DNA of 64,000 nt from Eisenbergiella tayi (GCF_001881565.1 NZ_MPDJ01000001.1:1565234-1629233); one strand, 5' to 3'; shown: positions 46,695 through 56,656, counted from the first letter of the stretch. Program-made: numbers and translations. Notes: generated by a model from the letters alone, not told the origin.

Positions 46695-47318
46695 ATGGAA
46701 TTCGTTGAATTTACTGCCAAGACAGTGGATGATGCCATTACCGCAGCATGCCAGAAATTTCTTGTAACCAGTGATAAGCTGGAATATGAGGTAATAGAAG
46801 AAGGTTCTACCGGTTTCCTGGGATTTAATTCTAAGCCTGCAAAAATTAAGGCAAAAGTAAAAGAAAGCATTGAAGATAAGGCTAAAAACTTCCTGGAAGA
46901 TGTTTTTGCCGCAATGAAAATGACTGTAGTAATTGATGTGAAATATGACGAGCTGGAAGGTTTTCTCGATGTTGACTTAAGAGGCGATGACATGGGTGTT
47001 CTCATCGGTAAGAGAGGACAGACTCTGGATTCCCTGCAGTATCTTGTTTCCCTTGTGGTAAATAAGGAAGCCGAAGAATATATCCGCGTTAAGGTAGATA
47101 CCGAGAACTACCGTAAGAGAAGAAAAGAAACCCTGGAAAATCTGGCAAAGAACATAGCATATAAGGTAAAGAGGACCAAACGCAGTGTTTCCCTGGAGCC
47201 TATGAATCCTTATGAAAGAAGAATTATTCATTCCGCCCTGCAGAATGACAAATATGTTACAACCCACAGCGAAGGGGAAGAGCCTTTCCGCCATGTTGTT
47301 GTTACCCTGAAAAGATAA
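46695..47318 (+). CDS. khpB: RNA-binding protein Jag/KhpB (EloR)
   Basis: This protein influences cell elongation and RNA metabolism in Firmicutes. The 207 residues contain an N-terminal Jag_N domain (MEFVEFTAKTVDDAITAACQ), a KH domain with GVLIGKRGQTLDSLQYLVSL and an R3H domain with LEPMNPYERRIIHSAL. I use the second ATG because GGAGGA lies 4-9 nt before it. Confidence 0.94.
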   Translation: MEFVEFTAKTVDDAITAACQKFLVTSDKLEYEVIEEGSTGFLGFNSKPAKIKAKVKESIEDKAKNFLEDVFAAMKMTVVIDVKYDELEGFLDVDLRGDDMGVLIGKRGQTLDSLQYLVSLVVNKEAEEYIRVKVDTENYRKRRKETLENLAKNIAYKVKRTKRSVSLEPMNPYERRIIHSALQNDKYVTTHSEGEEPFRHVVVTLKR

Positions 47319-47362
47319 CAGACAGATAACTGTCTGACAAAGGGGCAGAGGTTAAAAGATTT

Positions 47363-48751
47363 ATGAAACAGACTGAAACAATTGCTGCAATTGCTACGGC
47401 ACTGTCTGATTCAGGAATAGGAATTGTCCGTATCAGCGGAGACGATGCAATCGAAATTGGAAGCAGGGTTTATAGATCAAAGAATGGCTGCCATAGTCTT
47501 AAGGATTATGGCAGCCATACCATTCATTATGGGTTTATTATGGATGGGGAAGAAATCCTGGATGAAGTGATGGCCGCTGTTATGAAAGCGCCGAATAGCT
47601 ATACAAAAGAAGACACCGTTGAGATCAATTGTCATGGCGGTGTCTTAATCGTGCAGAAAGTTCTGGAAACCGTACTGAGGAATGGGGCCAGGCTGGCAGA
47701 GCCCGGTGAATTCACCAAGCGGGCCTTTTTAAATGGAAGGATCGATTTAGCGAAGGCGGAGGCGGTTATGGATATTATCCATTCCCGGAATGAATTTGCC
47801 CTGAAATCTTCCATGAAGCAGTTAAAGGGTTCCATTTCCGACTGTATCAGGCAGATGAGGGAAGAGATTTTATATGAGATAGCGTTTATTGAATCAGCGC
47901 TTGATGATCCCGAACATATAAGCACGGAGGGCTATCCGGAAAAGCTGCTTCCAAAGATCGGGGATCTATTATTACGGTGTAATAAGCTGATTGATTCCGC
48001 TGACGACGGAAAAGTGTTAAAGGAAGGGATCAATACCGTTATTGTAGGAAAGCCCAACGCGGGAAAATCTTCTCTTATGAATCTGCTGGTTGGGGAAGAA
48101 AAGGCTATTGTCACGGATGTGGCCGGGACTACCAGGGATGTACTGGAAGAATCCATCAGGCTTCACGGGATTGGTCTGAATATCATCGATACCGCCGGAA
48201 TCCGTTCCACAGAGGATGTTGTTGAAAAGATAGGGGTGGAACGGGCGCTGAAAATAGCCTCTGATGCGGATCTGATTCTGTATGTGGTGGATTCCTCCAT
48301 CGCATTAGATGAGAGTGACGAGGAGATCCTGGATTTGATCAGAGGAAAAAAATGCATCGTGCTTCTGAATAAAACGGATCTGGTTCCCGTTGTTGAGGAA
48401 GAGGAACTCAGAAAGAAGCTCCGGGATGCGGAGATCTCGGTGATACGTACCTCCACCCGGGATAATACGGGAATTGAGGAATTTGAAAATACCATAAAAG
48501 AAATGTTTTTCTCCGGCGCCCTTTCCATGAATGAAGAGGTTATTATAACCAATATGCGCCATAAGCAGGCGCTGGAAGAAGCCCGGGACAGTCTGCTCAT
48601 GGTAAAGAAAAGCCTGGAAGATGAGATGCCCGAAGATTTTTATTCCATAGATTTGATGAGTGCTTATGCCTCCCTGGGATATATCATCGGAGAAGAGGTA
48701 GGAGAAGATCTGGTAAACGAAATTTTCAGTAAGTTCTGCATGGGAAAATAA
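47363..48751 (+). CDS. mnmE: tRNA modification GTPase MnmE
   Basis: With MnmG it makes 5-carboxymethylaminomethyluridine at the tRNA wobble base. The 462-residue protein has the N-terminal folate-binding domain (ETIAAIATALSDSGIGIVRI) and G1 GKPNAGKSS. The G2/G3 region has VAGTTRDV and DTAGIR, G4 is NKTD and the conserved C-terminus is FCMGK. Confidence 0.97.
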   Translation: MKQTETIAAIATALSDSGIGIVRISGDDAIEIGSRVYRSKNGCHSLKDYGSHTIHYGFIMDGEEILDEVMAAVMKAPNSYTKEDTVEINCHGGVLIVQKVLETVLRNGARLAEPGEFTKRAFLNGRIDLAKAEAVMDIIHSRNEFALKSSMKQLKGSISDCIRQMREEILYEIAFIESALDDPEHISTEGYPEKLLPKIGDLLLRCNKLIDSADDGKVLKEGINTVIVGKPNAGKSSLMNLLVGEEKAIVTDVAGTTRDVLEESIRLHGIGLNIIDTAGIRSTEDVVEKIGVERALKIASDADLILYVVDSSIALDESDEEILDLIRGKKCIVLLNKTDLVPVVEEEELRKKLRDAEISVIRTSTRDNTGIEEFENTIKEMFFSGALSMNEEVIITNMRHKQALEEARDSLLMVKKSLEDEMPEDFYSIDLMSAYASLGYIIGEEVGEDLVNEIFSKFCMGK

Positions 48752-48752
48752 A

Positions 48753-50081
48753 ATGGAACAAATGTCATTATTTGATGATAACAGAGTTATGTATGATCCT
48801 CTCGCCAGCAGGCTGCGTCCTTCAGGACTGGAGGAATTCGTGGGACAAAAAAATCTGGTGGGGGAAGGGAAGGTTCTCCGCCGCCTGATTGATCAGGATA
48901 TGGTTTCTTCCATGATCTTCTGGGGACCTCCCGGTGTGGGAAAGACTACTCTTGCCAGGATAATAGCCAGGAGCACAAAGGCTGAATTCATTGATTTCAG
49001 TGCGGTTACCAGTGGGATCCGTGAAATTAAGGAAGTGATGAACCAGGCCGAGAGCGCCAGGCATATGGGAAAAAAGACGATTGTATTTGTAGATGAAATC
49101 CATCGTTTTAATAAGGCCCAGCAGGATGCGTTTCTGCCCTTTGTGGAAAAAGGAAGTATTATCCTCATCGGAGCAACTACGGAAAATCCATCCTTTGAAA
49201 TTAATGCCGCTCTTCTTTCCCGCTGCAAGGTTTTTGTGCTGCAGGCTCTTTCCGTGGAAGAGGTCGTGCAGATGCTGCATCATGCCCTGAAAGCCGGAAA
49301 CGGATTCGGTAACCAGAAGATTGAAATAGAAGAAGACATGATAGAGATGATAGCCAGGTTTGCTAATGGCGATGGGCGGACGGCTCTGAATACACTGGAA
49401 ATGGTGATCCTGAACGGAGAGATCAAACCGGACGGAACCACTGTAATAACCAGGGAAATACTGGAACAGTGCACCAGCAAAAAATCCCTTCTTTATGATA
49501 AGAAGGGAGAGGAGCATTACAACCTGATCTCCGCTCTTCATAAATCCATGCGGAATACGGATCCGGACGCTGCCGTATACTGGCTTTCCAGGATGCTGGA
49601 GGCAGGTGAAGATCCCTTATATGTGGCAAGAAGATTGATCCGGTTTGCCAGCGAGGATGTGGGTCTGGCGGACAGTAATGCTCTTTTGGTTGCGGTAGCC
49701 GCATATCAGGCCTGTCATTTTAACGGAATGCCGGAATGTAATGTTAATCTTGCCCACGCGGTAGTTTATCTGTCCATGGCTCCCAAATCCAATGCCCTTT
49801 ATAAGGCATATGAGGATTGTAAGGAGGATGCGGTGAAAATGCTTGCGGAGCCGGTGCCTCTGCAGATAAGGAATGCGCCTACCCGTCTGATGGAAGAACT
49901 GCATTACGGGGAAGGATATGTATATGCCCATAATACGGAGGAAAAGGTTACGGCCATGCGCTGCCTGCCTGATTCCCTTCAGGATAAGAGATATTATGTG
50001 CCTGCAGGAGAAGGGAAGGAAGCGGAGGTAAAGGAAAAGCTGGATCGTATCCTTGCATGGAAAAAGGAACACGATACATGA
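48753..50081 (+). CDS. rarA: replication-associated recombination ATPase RarA (MgsA)
   Basis: This AAA+ ATPase acts at stalled replication forks. The 442 residues show MSLFDDNRVMYDPLASRLRP, Walker A GPPGVGKTT, Walker B IVFVDEIHRFN, and GATTENPSFEINAALLSR (sensor and arginine finger). The C-terminal MgsA domain has YVARRLIRFASEDVGLADSN. It follows mnmE after one nucleotide. Confidence 0.95.
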   Translation: MEQMSLFDDNRVMYDPLASRLRPSGLEEFVGQKNLVGEGKVLRRLIDQDMVSSMIFWGPPGVGKTTLARIIARSTKAEFIDFSAVTSGIREIKEVMNQAESARHMGKKTIVFVDEIHRFNKAQQDAFLPFVEKGSIILIGATTENPSFEINAALLSRCKVFVLQALSVEEVVQMLHHALKAGNGFGNQKIEIEEDMIEMIARFANGDGRTALNTLEMVILNGEIKPDGTTVITREILEQCTSKKSLLYDKKGEEHYNLISALHKSMRNTDPDAAVYWLSRMLEAGEDPLYVARRLIRFASEDVGLADSNALLVAVAAYQACHFNGMPECNVNLAHAVVYLSMAPKSNALYKAYEDCKEDAVKMLAEPVPLQIRNAPTRLMEELHYGEGYVYAHNTEEKVTAMRCLPDSLQDKRYYVPAGEGKEAEVKEKLDRILAWKKEHDT

Positions 50082-50101
50082 CGTGTTCCTTTTAACATAT
50101 A

Positions 50102-51037
50102 TCAGTCGATAAAGGCAAAGCCCGCTTTAAAGGCGGGTGATGCGAAGGCCTTTTCAAAATCCTTCAGATCATAGAGTTCTATTTCGGGAAGATGGATTTT
50201 TTTATCCTTCAGAAGCCGGAGTGCAGGTTCAAACGGGCCGCACCTGCTTCCCACAATAGTGAGTTCATTTACGGCAGCCATACTCATGTCCAGACTTACT
50301 TTACCTGCATAGGTACTTTTGAGTATTATGGTTCCTTTTTTTCGTACAAGTTCCATCGCCTGTGGAAGGCCGCTTTCCGAACCGGTACATTCAGCGACAT
50401 ATTCATAGCCTTCTTTTTCTCCGCAGATGGCTGTTTTGGCAAAGGGACGGAAAAGCTCCAGCTTTTCCGGATGTCTTCCGATAACGGTAAGATCGATACC
50501 GGTGAGAGCCAATACCTGGGCTGTGAGAAGGGCCAGCCTGCCGTCTCCGAGGACAGCGGCATTTTTGTCCGGGGATATATGAATCTGTGTAAGGATTTCC
50601 ATGGCTGCGGCAAGAGGTTCTGTAAATATGGCCTGTGTATCGGGGAGGTCATCCGGAACAATATGAAGCAGGGAAGTATCTATGGTCATGTATTCCGCGA
50701 AGCATCCGTCTTTGGAATCCATGCCCAGCACTTTCCTGTTAGAACAGTGTGTAGGCCTTCCTGTTCTGCAGTAGATACAGGTACCGCAGGCGGCATTCAG
50801 TTCTCCAACAACTCTTTTTCCATGAAAGACGGGATCCGGAGAAGAGACGACTTCTCCTACAAATTCATGTCCCATGACTCCGCGGAATGACGGACGGTAT
50901 CCTTTCCGGATTTCCTTATCCGTATTGCATACGGCACTGTAATGAATTTTTATCAGGCTTTCACCTGGTTCAGGAACAGGCATGGGAAGATCTTCCCTGT
51001 ATTCTGCAGCGGTTCCGTTATAATATAGCCCTTTCAT
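50102..51037 (-). CDS. zinc-type (MDR) alcohol/polyol dehydrogenase-like protein
   Basis: This 311-residue medium-chain dehydrogenase has catalytic-zinc ligands Cys in YSAVCNTD and His in MGHEFVGEV, with a Glu in FTEPLAAAMEI. The structural zinc cysteines are in CGTCIYCRTGRPTHC. The nucleotide-binding GDGRLALLTAQVLAL is a divergent Rossmann motif (GDGRLA instead of GxGxxG). It is the only leftward gene in this stretch of the rightward block and looks inserted. The substrate is unknown. Confidence 0.85.
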   Translation of the reverse strand: MKGLYYNGTAAEYREDLPMPVPEPGESLIKIHYSAVCNTDKEIRKGYRPSFRGVMGHEFVGEVVSSPDPVFHGKRVVGELNAACGTCIYCRTGRPTHCSNRKVLGMDSKDGCFAEYMTIDTSLLHIVPDDLPDTQAIFTEPLAAAMEILTQIHISPDKNAAVLGDGRLALLTAQVLALTGIDLTVIGRHPEKLELFRPFAKTAICGEKEGYEYVAECTGSESGLPQAMELVRKKGTIILKSTYAGKVSLDMSMAAVNELTIVGSRCGPFEPALRLLKDKKIHLPEIELYDLKDFEKAFASPAFKAGFAFID

Positions 51038-51291
51038 AGTAATAGAATCCTTTCATAATAAGATAGTCTTTAGGTTTACTTTTATCCGTGTGCTCAGGTA
51101 TGTACTTTTATTGTGTATATAGTTTAGGTTGAAAGCAATTTGCAGCAGTACGTACTATTTTATATTATCATTAACTTTACGTGTTTTCTATTATTTTTTT
51201 TTGTGGTATGATGAATCCATGAGTATGTATTTCTGCAGATGATAAAGCCCATTTGAAGGAAATGCAAAATAAGGGACAGGAGCAGACGGAT

Positions 51292-51738
51292 ATGAGGAAA
51301 GAATCAGGCAAGGGACTTTTTTTTCTGATGGCTGTAGGTATTGTGGGACTTGGCTTGTTTTATGGAGCTACCGATGATTATGGGAGCGGGGAAATCCAGC
51401 TGTATCATTTAATCTGCTGGGTGATTCTTATTATTGCATTGCTGCGGGCGCTGGAACTGGTTTGGGAACCGGTGAAGATTTTGTGGGATCAGGCCTGGGG
51501 GAAGGTTCAGGAAACCCGGAAGGATAACAGAAGCAACCCCATAAATGAAGGTTCTGCTGCTGCGGAGGATTCTTCCGGCGTCGTTCTTTCTGAGGAAGAA
51601 ATGGAAACGGCGATTATTGTACCGGAATCCAATCAGCGTATCTATGTGGAGAGGGAAACAGTACCCACCGTCGTTTCTGTGCCCCAGGCGGTACAGGAAA
51701 AAAAGAAAAAGAAAAAAAATAAGAAAAAGAAGAAATAA
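51292..51738 (+). CDS. membrane protein with poly-lysine C-terminus
   Basis: This 148-residue protein has two hydrophobic helices: [20 protein letters not shown] and [20 protein letters not shown]. An amphipathic segment with [17 protein letters not shown] follows, then an acidic/serine linker and a C-terminus of almost only lysine. I start at MRKESGKG because AGGAG lies about 9 nt before it. It sits 14 nt upstream of mnmG and is probably co-transcribed. No family is recognised. The basic tail could touch nucleic acid or the membrane. Confidence 0.7.
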   Translation: MRKESGKGLFFLMAVGIVGLGLFYGATDDYGSGEIQLYHLICWVILIIALLRALELVWEPVKILWDQAWGKVQETRKDNRSNPINEGSAAAEDSSGVVLSEEEMETAIIVPESNQRIYVERETVPTVVSVPQAVQEKKKKKKNKKKKK

Positions 51739-51752
51739 AGGAGCAGTTTATT

Positions 51753-53681
51753 ATGCCGCAAATCAGGGAAGTTTATGATGTTTGTGTGGTAGGCGCGGGA
51801 CATGCCGGATGTGAGGCGGCCCTGGCCTGTGCCAGGATGGGATTGGAAACCATAATCTTTACAGTCAGCGTGGACAGTATTGCGCTGATGCCCTGTAATC
51901 CTAATATAGGAGGATCTTCCAAGGGACATCTGGTGAGGGAAGTGGATGCCCTGGGCGGCGAAATGGGTAAAAATATAGATAAGACCTTTATTCAGTCGAA
52001 AATGCTGAATACATCCAAAGGCCCTGCGGTACATTCGCTGCGGGCCCAGGCGGATAAGGCAGAATATACCTGGCAGATGAGAAGGGTTCTTGAAAATCAG
52101 GAGCATCTCACCATAAAGCAGGCTGAGGTATGCGAACTGCTGGCGGAAAATATGACGGAAGAGGATGAGAAAAAAGGAAAATCCGTAAGCAGACGGATTA
52201 CCGGTGTGAAAATATTTACCGGCGCGGTTTATGAGTGCAAAGCCGTTGTTTTATGTACGGGAACATATCTGAATTCCAGATGCTTATGCGGAGAGGCGAT
52301 TACCTATACCGGGCCTAACGGGCTGCAGCCTGCCAATCATCTTACAGACTCTTTAAAGAATCTGGGAGTCGAGATGAGACGGTTTAAAACCGGAACACCT
52401 GCGCGTATGGATAAAAGAACGATTGATTTTACCAAAATGGAAGAACAGCTGGGAGATGACAGGATAATCCCATTTTCTTTTTCCACGGATCCGGACAGTA
52501 TCCAGAAGGATCAGGTATCCTGCTGGCTTACCTATACGAATGAAGAAACACATGATATTATCCGCGCAAATCTGGATCGTTCTCCTATTTATGCGGGAAT
52601 TATTGAAGGGACGGGACCAAGATATTGTCCCTCCATTGAAGATAAAGTGGTAAAGTTTGCGGATAAAAAGAGACATCAGGTTTTTTTGGAACCGGAAGGA
52701 ATTCATACAAATGAGATGTATGTGGGAGGAATGTCATCTTCCCTCCCTGAAGACGTACAGCTTGCAATGTACAGAAGTGTTCCTGGATTGGAACACTGTA
52801 AGATTGTAAGGAATGCTTATGCGATTGAATACGATTGTATAAATGCCAGGCAGCTGAATCCGACGCTGGAATTTAAGAATATCAGAGGATTGTTCAGCGG
52901 AGGACAGTTTAACGGAAGCAGTGGTTATGAAGAAGCAGCGGCTCAGGGATTGATCGCGGGTATGAATGCCGGTTTGTCTATTCAGGGAAAAGAACAGATT
53001 ATTCTGGATCGTTCCCAGGCTTATATCGGTGTTCTTATTGATGATCTGGTTACCAAAGATAATTTTGAACCTTACAGGATGATGACTTCCCGGGCTGAAT
53101 ACCGGCTGCTTCTCAGACAGGATAACGCGGATATCAGGCTGCGGGAAATAGGATATCAGGCAGGTCTTGTCAGTGAAGAGGATTATAAGTCTACTCTGGA
53201 AAAGCAGATGCTGATTCAGGAGGAAATGGAGCGTTTGAAGAAAACGGTGGTTGGGGCGGCACCCGAGATACAGAGGTTCTTGCAGGAGCATGAAAGTTCC
53301 CCTCTGAAAACAGCTGCCAGCCTTTCGGAGTTAATGTGCAGGCCGGAACTGAGCTATTCTGCTTTAGCCGAAATTGATCCCGGAAGACCGCAGTTATCTT
53401 CTGCTGTAATAGAGCAGGTTGAAATAGAATTAAAGTATGAAGGTTATATTACCAGGCAGATGCGTCAGGTTGAACAGTTTAAGAAAATGGAAAAGAAAAA
53501 AATTCCGTCATGGATAGATTATGAGGATATATCCAGCCTGCGTTTGGAAGCGAGACAGAAGCTGATAGCTTATAAGCCGGTATCCGTCGGACAGGCCTCC
53601 CGTATATCCGGTGTATCGCCGGCAGATATTTCTGTCCTTTTAGTTTATTTGGAACATCAGGCAAAACAGGAGTCAGAATGA
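51753..53681 (+). CDS. mnmG: tRNA uridine-5-carboxymethylaminomethyl(34) synthesis enzyme MnmG
   Basis: This is the FAD enzyme partner of MnmE. The 642 residues carry the dinucleotide-binding [41 protein letters not shown], the conserved TGTPAR and the catalytic-cysteine region [11 protein letters not shown]. The C-terminal helical domain ends [15 protein letters not shown]. It overlaps rsmG by 4 nt. Confidence 0.97.
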   Translation: MPQIREVYDVCVVGAGHAGCEAALACARMGLETIIFTVSVDSIALMPCNPNIGGSSKGHLVREVDALGGEMGKNIDKTFIQSKMLNTSKGPAVHSLRAQADKAEYTWQMRRVLENQEHLTIKQAEVCELLAENMTEEDEKKGKSVSRRITGVKIFTGAVYECKAVVLCTGTYLNSRCLCGEAITYTGPNGLQPANHLTDSLKNLGVEMRRFKTGTPARMDKRTIDFTKMEEQLGDDRIIPFSFSTDPDSIQKDQVSCWLTYTNEETHDIIRANLDRSPIYAGIIEGTGPRYCPSIEDKVVKFADKKRHQVFLEPEGIHTNEMYVGGMSSSLPEDVQLAMYRSVPGLEHCKIVRNAYAIEYDCINARQLNPTLEFKNIRGLFSGGQFNGSSGYEEAAAQGLIAGMNAGLSIQGKEQIILDRSQAYIGVLIDDLVTKDNFEPYRMMTSRAEYRLLLRQDNADIRLREIGYQAGLVSEEDYKSTLEKQMLIQEEMERLKKTVVGAAPEIQRFLQEHESSPLKTAASLSELMCRPELSYSALAEIDPGRPQLSSAVIEQVEIELKYEGYITRQMRQVEQFKKMEKKKIPSWIDYEDISSLRLEARQKLIAYKPVSVGQASRISGVSPADISVLLVYLEHQAKQESE

Positions 53682-54412
53682 GTGATTATAATTTAGTGCA
53701 GTTCAGAAAAGATTTGGAGCAGCTTCCGGTTATATTAAATCAGGAGCAGGAAGAAAAGTTTATTTTATATTATGAGCTGCTGGTACAGTGGAATGAAGTC
53801 ATGAACTTGACTGCTATCACTGAGTTTAATGAAGTTTTAAAGAAGCATTTTATTGACAGTCTGTCTCTTATCAGGGCTGTACCTGAATTGGAAGAAAAAA
53901 AGTTATCTTTAATTGATGTAGGAACAGGAGCCGGTTTTCCTGGCATACCTTTGAAAATTGCTTATCCCGGTTTAAAGGTTACCTTATTGGATTCTTTAAA
54001 TAAGAGAATTAAGTTTTTGAATGAAGTGATTGATAAGCTTGGACTTGAGGATATAGAAGCAGTCCATGGAAGAGCTGAGGATTATGCGAAGCCTTCTCTA
54101 TTTCGTGAAAAATATGATATTTGTGTTTCGAGAGCGGTTGCTAATCTTTCTACGTTATTAGAGTATTGTTTGCCCTTTGTAAGAGTGGGCGGACAGTTTA
54201 TTTCCTATAAATCAGAAAAGATAGAAGAAGAAGCTGCAGCAGCAGAAAAGGCGATACATATACTTGGCGGTGATGTTAAGGATAAGAAAGATTTTTATCT
54301 TCCGGATAGTGACATTCATAGAATTTTATATGTGATTGAGAAGAAATCTGTAACTCCTAAGAAGTATCCCAGAAAAGCTGGCCTTCCTGCTAAGGAACCG
54401 ATTGTTAAATGA
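53678..54412 (+). CDS. rsmG: 16S rRNA (guanine527-N7)-methyltransferase RsmG
   Basis: This 244-residue protein has the SAM-binding [20 protein letters not shown], the [20 protein letters not shown] signature, and [17 protein letters not shown]. It is translationally coupled to mnmG through an ATGA overlap. A parS site and a bidirectional terminator follow. Confidence 0.96.
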   Translation: MSDYNLVQFRKDLEQLPVILNQEQEEKFILYYELLVQWNEVMNLTAITEFNEVLKKHFIDSLSLIRAVPELEEKKLSLIDVGTGAGFPGIPLKIAYPGLKVTLLDSLNKRIKFLNEVIDKLGLEDIEAVHGRAEDYAKPSLFREKYDICVSRAVANLSTLLEYCLPFVRVGGQFISYKSEKIEEEAAAAEKAIHILGGDVKDKKDFYLPDSDIHRILYVIEKKSVTPKKYPRKAGLPAKEPIVK

Positions 54413-54438
54413 CTTATGAAAAGTAAATAGTTTAATAA

Positions 54439-54454
54439 TGTTTCACGTGAAACA
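54439..54454. promoter_or_regulatory. parS: parS site 1
   Basis: A perfect 16-bp palindrome TGTTTCACGTGAAACA matches the ParB-binding consensus exactly. It lies between rsmG and the shared terminator, about 2.3 kb from parA. Confidence 0.95.
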
Positions 54455-54463
54455 TCGGATAAT

Positions 54464-54497
54464 AAAAATGATCCCCGGATAATCAGGGATCATTTTT
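54464..54497. terminator. bidirectional terminator between rsmG and the alpha/beta hydrolase
   Basis: The perfect arms AAAAATGATCCC / GGGATCATTTTT with a 10-nt loop serve both convergent genes. Confidence 0.9.
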
Positions 54498-54507
54498 ATG
54501 CTTTATT

Positions 54508-55452
54508 TTATAATAGAATGTTAATCTGTTCCATTACTTTAGAGGGTGCTTCTAAGTGACATAAATGTTTCGTGTTTTCTATCCCGAAGGCTTCTATGGA
54601 TTGATTAAAGTATATATAATTATCTACTACCGTTTCTATATCCTTCTTAGACTTACCATATAAAATGTAAATACTGTGATCTATTTCTTTTAATGCATGA
54701 ATGATATTGGCATTCATATACCTTCCGGTAAAGCTGGCAAAAGAAAACTTAGCATTGAAATCCGGAAGATGAGAAGCCTCAACATAACTCATTAACATTT
54801 CTTCTTTCACATTAACAGATTCCTCAAAGTATTCTTCCAGGAATACTTTTTTGAAAGATTCTTTTGTAGTCTGTATATTATACAGCAATGTTCCCAGAAT
54901 AGGAGTATCAATTAAAAACTTCAAAAGTCTTGTCTGCTTATTGGGTATTTGATTTAACTTATTAATACTCTGAGGATTCAGCAGTAGAATTTTATCAATT
55001 ACTTCACCGTCATTATGACATGCCATAATTCCAATGGGAGCAGCATCCCCTGTCGCAATTATGCTTGTCTTTCTTCCGATGATTACTTTGATAAAATCAA
55101 TAACTGACTGAACATACAGATAATTGGTATAAGTTATATTAGGCTTATCCGATAAACCATATCCGAGAAAATCGATTGCATAAACTTCGTGCTTTTCTGC
55201 CAGTTCATCGATGATTGCGGAAAATTCATAGCTGGAGCTTCCGGGTGTTAAATCATGAAGCAGCAGCACGGGTGATCCGGATCCCTTTTTTATATATCTG
55301 ATTTTACCGAATCTCCACTCATAATATTTGTTATTTGGACAACTTAGAATATTTTTAACAGTACTGAATGAAAACTGTACTTTATTTATCATATGAATTG
55401 TGAACGTTGTTATGCCGGTTAATAGTATAGCTGTGCCTAGTTTTTTGTTCAT
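54508..55452 (-). CDS. alpha/beta-hydrolase fold protein lacking the nucleophile serine
   Basis: This 314-residue protein has an N-terminal signal-anchor-like helix (LGTAILLTGITTFTIHMI) and an alpha/beta-hydrolase core: VLLLHDLTPGSSSYEF (oxyanion region), YAIDFLGYGLSDKP and the catalytic-His region KHLCHLEAP. At the nucleophile elbow the expected G-x-S-x reads IATGDAAPIG, with Ala137 in the serine position. Unless another residue substitutes, the enzyme would be inactive. Related clostridial hydrolases occur beside parA/rsmG, but the role is unknown. Confidence 0.8.
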   Translation of the reverse strand: MNKKLGTAILLTGITTFTIHMINKVQFSFSTVKNILSCPNNKYYEWRFGKIRYIKKGSGSPVLLLHDLTPGSSSYEFSAIIDELAEKHEVYAIDFLGYGLSDKPNITYTNYLYVQSVIDFIKVIIGRKTSIIATGDAAPIGIMACHNDGEVIDKILLLNPQSINKLNQIPNKQTRLLKFLIDTPILGTLLYNIQTTKESFKKVFLEEYFEESVNVKEEMLMSYVEASHLPDFNAKFSFASFTGRYMNANIIHALKEIDHSIYILYGKSKKDIETVVDNYIYFNQSIEAFGIENTKHLCHLEAPSKVMEQINILL

Positions 55453-55537
55453 ATTAATACCTCCTGTATTTAAGTATTATAAACCATTCGCCTGCTTCTT
55501 ACAAGAAAATCCTTCTTGGATGTTGGGGGTGTGGGGC

Positions 55538-55862
55538 AAAAATATACTTTGCAGCCCGGCATATGTTGGTTCTGGCCTGCCTGGATTTTCTTTCCCTTCC
55601 CCTGCCCTCTGTGTACTGTTGTTTTGCCAGGGCTGCTGTTCAGCAAGGTTCCTGTGTGGACACGCTTTCGCTCGGATAAATACGCAGCGGTACTAAGGTT
55701 GCAAAATACGCAACCTAAGGACCGGCGTATTTATACGGTCCTTACAGGAATCCTTGCTGAACAGCAGCCCTGGCAAAACAACAGTACACAGAGGGCAGGG
55801 GAAGGGAGAGAAAGTCCAGGCGGGCCAGAACCAACATATGCCGGGCTGCAAAGTATATTTTT
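55538..55862 (+). repeat. 325-nt long inverted repeat (hairpin element)
   Basis: The left arm 55538-55655 (118 nt) and right arm 55744-55862 (119 nt) are complementary apart from one single-base bulge and three T/C differences. All three differences read as U-G pairs in a rightward RNA (and as A-C mismatches in a leftward one). The 88-nt apex contains a second helix (55676-55685 with 55725-55734) and an innermost 7-bp hairpin (55696-55702 with 55710-55716). No real gene is inside. It could be a structured RNA, a MITE-like element or a foldback repeat. No target-site duplication is obvious. Confidence 0.85.
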
Positions 55863-56065
55863 TAGAGGTAGTGTTTAAGTGTGATAATAATGTAAAATCT
55901 TATTTAAGATGCTGCATATGATTTATATGTGAAATGGATTTAGATATGTGTGAGATTTATTTTAGTGTATATTTAAATGTAGTAAGGTGGTGTTTTAAGT
56001 TAAAATTTGTAGGCTTATGGTGGGTATTATTTTGAGATGAGTGTTTTTAGAATATGAATGATAGA

Positions 56066-56081
56066 TGTTTCACGTGAAACA
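56066..56081. promoter_or_regulatory. parS: parS site 2
   Basis: This is a perfect TGTTTCACGTGAAACA, located just to the left of the repeat block. Confidence 0.95.
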
Positions 56082-56116
56082 TTCAGCTTTTCTTCTATAT
56101 TTTGATAGATAACTTC

Positions 56117-56310
56117 TTGATTGTATTAAGGATAAATGAATGCTATATGTAAATTATTTGTTGATATAAAGGATAAATGTTATATGTAAATTATTTGTTG
56201 ACATAAAAGATAAATATTTTATGTAAATTATTTGATAGTATTAAGAATGCAAGTTATATGTTTAATATTTTGATTATAAAAGTGATAAATAAATTTTGTA
56301 AAGAATTAAC
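56117..56310. repeat. degenerate 37-nt AT-rich tandem repeats
   Basis: The copies at 56161-56197, 56198-56234 and 56235-56271 have a 37-nt period. A 44-nt copy with a 7-nt insertion precedes them, and fading copies follow. The core is (T)ATAAAGGATAAATG..TATATG followed by TAAATTATTTG. Adjacent units differ by several substitutions, and there are no spacers. Confidence 0.75.
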
Positions 56311-56460
56311 AATATTTGTGATAAACTTATATATAAAATATTTTTTGCTAGTAAGATGATAAATGGTTCTTGCGAATTATTTTGATAATATAAAAAATGG
56401 ATGAGTCATGAAGTTATTTAAATAATATAGAAGATTTATGTTCTATGTAAAATATCTACT

Positions 56461-56520
56461 AACATAGAAGTTAGTAACATAAAAGAAAATAACATAAAAG
56501 CAAATAACATAGAAGATTGA
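56461..56520. repeat. four 15-nt tandem repeats
   Basis: The units AACATAGAAGTTAGT, AACATAAAAGAAAAT, AACATAAAAGCAAAT and AACATAGAAGATTGA are exactly 15 nt each and share AACATARAAG. They sit about 40 bp left of parS site 3. Confidence 0.85.
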
Positions 56521-56559
56521 TATTTTACATGAAATATTTTTAAGAATATAGTGAGCTGA

Positions 56560-56575
56560 TGTTTCACGTGAAACA
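56560..56575. promoter_or_regulatory. parS: parS site 3
   Basis: This is a perfect TGTTTCACGTGAAACA about 180 bp upstream of parA, the site nearest the parAB genes. Confidence 0.95.
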
Positions 56576-56656
56576 TTTAAAGTCATGTCATACAAGAATT
56601 ATGGAAAAAGAATAGGTAAATTCTAATATTTCCTTATAGAATATAACTTGAAAAAG

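Larger units (their letters stand above)
55863..56656. other. AT-rich non-coding region upstream of parA
   Basis: No gene is supported in this stretch. It holds parS sites 2 and 3, a block of degenerate 37-nt repeats and an array of 15-nt repeats, all very AT-rich. Confidence 0.7.

Noticed and set aside
55400..55878. Two rightward open frames of 98 and 120 residues
   Set aside because: They lie across the long inverted repeat, have no ribosome binding site and no recognisable protein. The pairing of the arms explains the sequence better.
56117..56520. Possible CRISPR array
   Set aside because: Units are contiguous without unique spacers, degenerate and AT-rich, and no cas genes are in the window.
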